A stretch of DNA of 5,885 nt from Comamonadaceae bacterium. GTDB taxonomy: Bacteria; Pseudomonadota; Gammaproteobacteria; Burkholderiales; Burkholderiaceae_C. Made by a program: the position numbers and the translations under genes. Positions 4,182 through 5,885 of this stretch are shown here, in pieces. Location: contig CANGZO010000153.1 of the NCBI GenBank assembly GCA_947458305.1, positions 1 to 5,885 of the forward strand. The letters run 5' to 3'. Within the stretch, counting starts at the first letter, position 1. The number at the start of each line of letters is the position of its first letter. Under the pieces are notes generated by a model, which had not been told where the DNA came from, searched no databases, and was given only the letters and a program-made list of their open reading frames with translations.

Positions 4182-5885
4182 ATGTCTTGGGCTGGAAAAA
4201 TTCTCCGCGTCAACCTCACGGCTGGCACTGTCAAATCCGAACCGCTGAACATGGAGTGGGCCAAAGCCTACCTCGGCTCACGCGGTCTGGGCAGCAAATA
4301 CCTGATCAGCGAGATCGACCCCAAAGTCGACCCGCTGTCGGCTGACAACAAAATCATCTGGGCCACAGGCCCACTGACCGGCACCATGGCCTCCACCGGT
4401 GGCCGCTACACCGTCATCACCAAGAGCCCGCTCACTGGCGCGATTGCCTGCTCCAACTCGGGTGGCTACTGGGGCGCTGAGCTCAAAATGGCCGGTTGGG
4501 ACATGGTCATTTTTGAAGGCGCATCGGCCAAGCCGGTGTACCTGCACATCAACGACGACGAAGCCGAGCTGCGCGATGCGAGCCACCTGTGGGGCCAAAG
4601 CGTCTGGAAGACCGAGGAAATCCTCAAATCCAGCTTGCAAGACCCCTTGCTGCGCGTCAGCAGCATCGGCAAGGCCGGTGAAAACGGCGTGCTCTACGCC
4701 GCCGTGGTGAACGACCTGCACCGTGCGGCTGGCCGCTCGGGCGTGGGCACTGTCATGGGCAGCAAGAACCTCAAAGCCATCGCGGTGCGCGGCACCAAGG
4801 GCGTGGGCAATATGCAAAACCCCAAGGCCTTTATGGCTGCGGCCAAGGCGGCCAAAAAGGTGCTGGCTGACAACGCGGTCACGGGCCAAGGTCTGCCCGC
4901 TTACGGCACCCAGGTGCTGATGAACGTGATCAACGAAGTGGGCGGCTTGCCCACTCGCAACCACCGCGACGTGCAGTTTGAAAGCGCCAAAGACATCTCT
5001 GCCGAAGCCATGGTCACGCCCCGCGAGACCGATGGCAAAAAGCACCTGGTGACCAACCAAGCCTGCTTTGGTTGCACCATCGCTTGCGGTCGCATCAGCA
5101 AGATGGATGAGGGCCACTTCTCCGTCAAGAACAAGCCTGAATACTGGGGCGCCAACGGCGGCCTGGAATACGAAGCGGCTTGGGCGCTGGGCGCAGCCAA
5201 CGGCGTGAAAGACCTGGAAGCCCTGCAATACGCCAACATGATTTGCAACGAAGAAGGCTTTGACCCGATCAGCTTTGGCACCACCATTGGCGCCGTGATG
5301 GAGCTGTATGAAATGGGTGTGCTGACCAAAGAGCAGTTGGGCATCGAAGCGCCCTTTGGCTCGGCGGAAGCCTTGTGCGAGTTTGCCGACATGACCGCCA
5401 AGGGCATCGGTTTTGGCAAGGAAATTGGCATGGGCTCCAAGCGCCTGACCGCCAAATACGGCCACCCCGACCTGTCCATGAGCGTCAAGGGCCAAGAGTT
5501 CCCGGCCTATGACGGTCGTGTGATCCAAGGCATTGGCCTGGCTTATGCCACATCCAACCGCGGTGCTTGCCACCTGCGCGGCTACACCATCGCTTCTGAA
5601 GTTCTGGGCATTCCGGTCAAGACCGAGCCCACCGAACACGAAGGCAAGCCCGAATTGGTCAAGGCCTTCCAAGACGCGACAGCCGCCTTTGACTCGGCCG
5701 GCATCTGCGTCTTCACCAGCTTTGCCTGGACCCTGGCTGACGTGGCCCCTCAGGTCCAAGCCGCTTGTGGTGAAGAGTTCACCATGGAGCACTTGAACCA
5801 CATCGGCGAGCGCATCTGGAACATGGAGCGCGATTTCAACAACGCCGCCGGCTTCACCAAGGCCGACGACAACCTGCCCAAGCGC
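4182..5885 (+). CDS. aorB: Tungsten-containing aldehyde:ferredoxin oxidoreductase, catalytic subunit (AorB-like), 3' end outside window
   Basis: This subunit oxidises aldehydes to carboxylic acids at a tungsten bis-pyranopterin site in the cytoplasm. The frame is open for 568 codons to the window edge; family members are about 600-620 residues, so only the last few dozen should be missing. The N-terminus MSWAGKILRVNLT and GRYTVITKSPLTG belong to the AOR N-terminal domain. Cys295, Cys298 and Cys302 (CFGCTIAC) plus Cys509 (DSAGIC, 504-509) should hold one [4Fe-4S] cluster, matching Cys288/291/295/494 of the Pyrococcus furiosus enzyme. His464 (NRGACHLRG) matches the active-site histidine His448, and Glu329 probably matches Glu313, with Glu320 as an alternative. 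AAGGAG at 4169-4174 sets the start. A molybdenum-binding YdhV-like enzyme is possible, but the neighbouring tup operon favours tungsten. Accessory genes (flavin subunit, cofactor insertion) would be expected downstream. Confidence 0.92.
   Translation, partial: MSWAGKILRVNLTAGTVKSEPLNMEWAKAYLGSRGLGSKYLISEIDPKVDPLSADNKIIWATGPLTGTMASTGGRYTVITKSPLTGAIACSNSGGYWGAELKMAGWDMVIFEGASAKPVYLHINDDEAELRDASHLWGQSVWKTEEILKSSLQDPLLRVSSIGKAGENGVLYAAVVNDLHRAAGRSGVGTVMGSKNLKAIAVRGTKGVGNMQNPKAFMAAAKAAKKVLADNAVTGQGLPAYGTQVLMNVINEVGGLPTRNHRDVQFESAKDISAEAMVTPRETDGKKHLVTNQACFGCTIACGRISKMDEGHFSVKNKPEYWGANGGLEYEAAWALGAANGVKDLEALQYANMICNEEGFDPISFGTTIGAVMELYEMGVLTKEQLGIEAPFGSAEALCEFADMTAKGIGFGKEIGMGSKRLTAKYGHPDLSMSVKGQEFPAYDGRVIQGIGLAYATSNRGACHLRGYTIASEVLGIPVKTEPTEHEGKPELVKAFQDATAAFDSAGICVFTSFAWTLADVAPQVQAACGEEFTMEHLNHIGERIWNMERDFNNAAGFTKADDNLPKR

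Noticed and set aside
4278..5801. 507-codon open frame on the - strand antisense to the AOR gene
   Set aside because: It is a GC-codon-bias shadow. The + strand frame has all AOR metal- and active-site residues, whereas the antisense translation is His/Gly/Val-rich with no recognisable domain or start context.
3682..5885. Class II benzoyl-CoA reductase BamB/BamC subunits instead of AOR
   Set aside because: The histidine in NRGACHLRG, DSAGIC, and the pairing with a 16-Cys four-cluster ferredoxin fit AorAB better. No other Bam genes are seen, although the window is short.

Overview
The window reads as a chromosomal segment of a GC-rich (roughly 60%) betaproteobacterium, most likely Burkholderiales/Comamonadaceae-like. 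This rests on codon use and the general look of the proteins and is an inference, not a database result. It holds a tungsten uptake operon next to the start of a tungsten-enzyme operon, with a regulator between them.

Layout: positions 1-35 hold a rho-independent terminator from an upstream gene. Positions 119-2390 (+) encode a compact tungstate ABC transporter in the order permease (tupB), ATPase (tupC), periplasmic binding protein (tupA), each joined to the next by a 4-base ATGA overlap. Positions 2391-3527 (-) encode a 378-residue GAF/Fis-type transcription factor that lacks the AAA+ sigma-54 interaction domain. Its stop codon abuts that of tupA with no gap. A 154-base divergent intergenic region (3528-3681) is rich in palindromes. 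Positions 3682-4158 (+) encode a four-cluster [4Fe-4S] ferredoxin-type subunit (AorA-like). From 4182 a tungsten-dependent aldehyde:ferredoxin oxidoreductase (AorB-like) runs off the right edge after 568 codons. It is nearly complete and carries the expected Cys, Glu and His landmarks.

How they work together: the Tup system should import tungstate, which is built into the pterin cofactor of the aldehyde oxidoreductase. AorA should carry the electrons from aldehyde oxidation away, probably to a flavoprotein subunit encoded beyond the window, as in the Aromatoleum AOR system. The divergent GAF/Fis regulator is the obvious candidate controller of the aor operon.

The most notable new signal is a pair of similar 20-base imperfect inverted repeats, CTATG-N10-CATA(G/A), matching at 15 of 20 positions. 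One lies 54 bases upstream of tupB and the other 40 bases upstream of aorA. They look like a shared operator that would couple tungstate uptake to expression of the tungsten enzyme. This is read directly from the sequence; the function is inferred.
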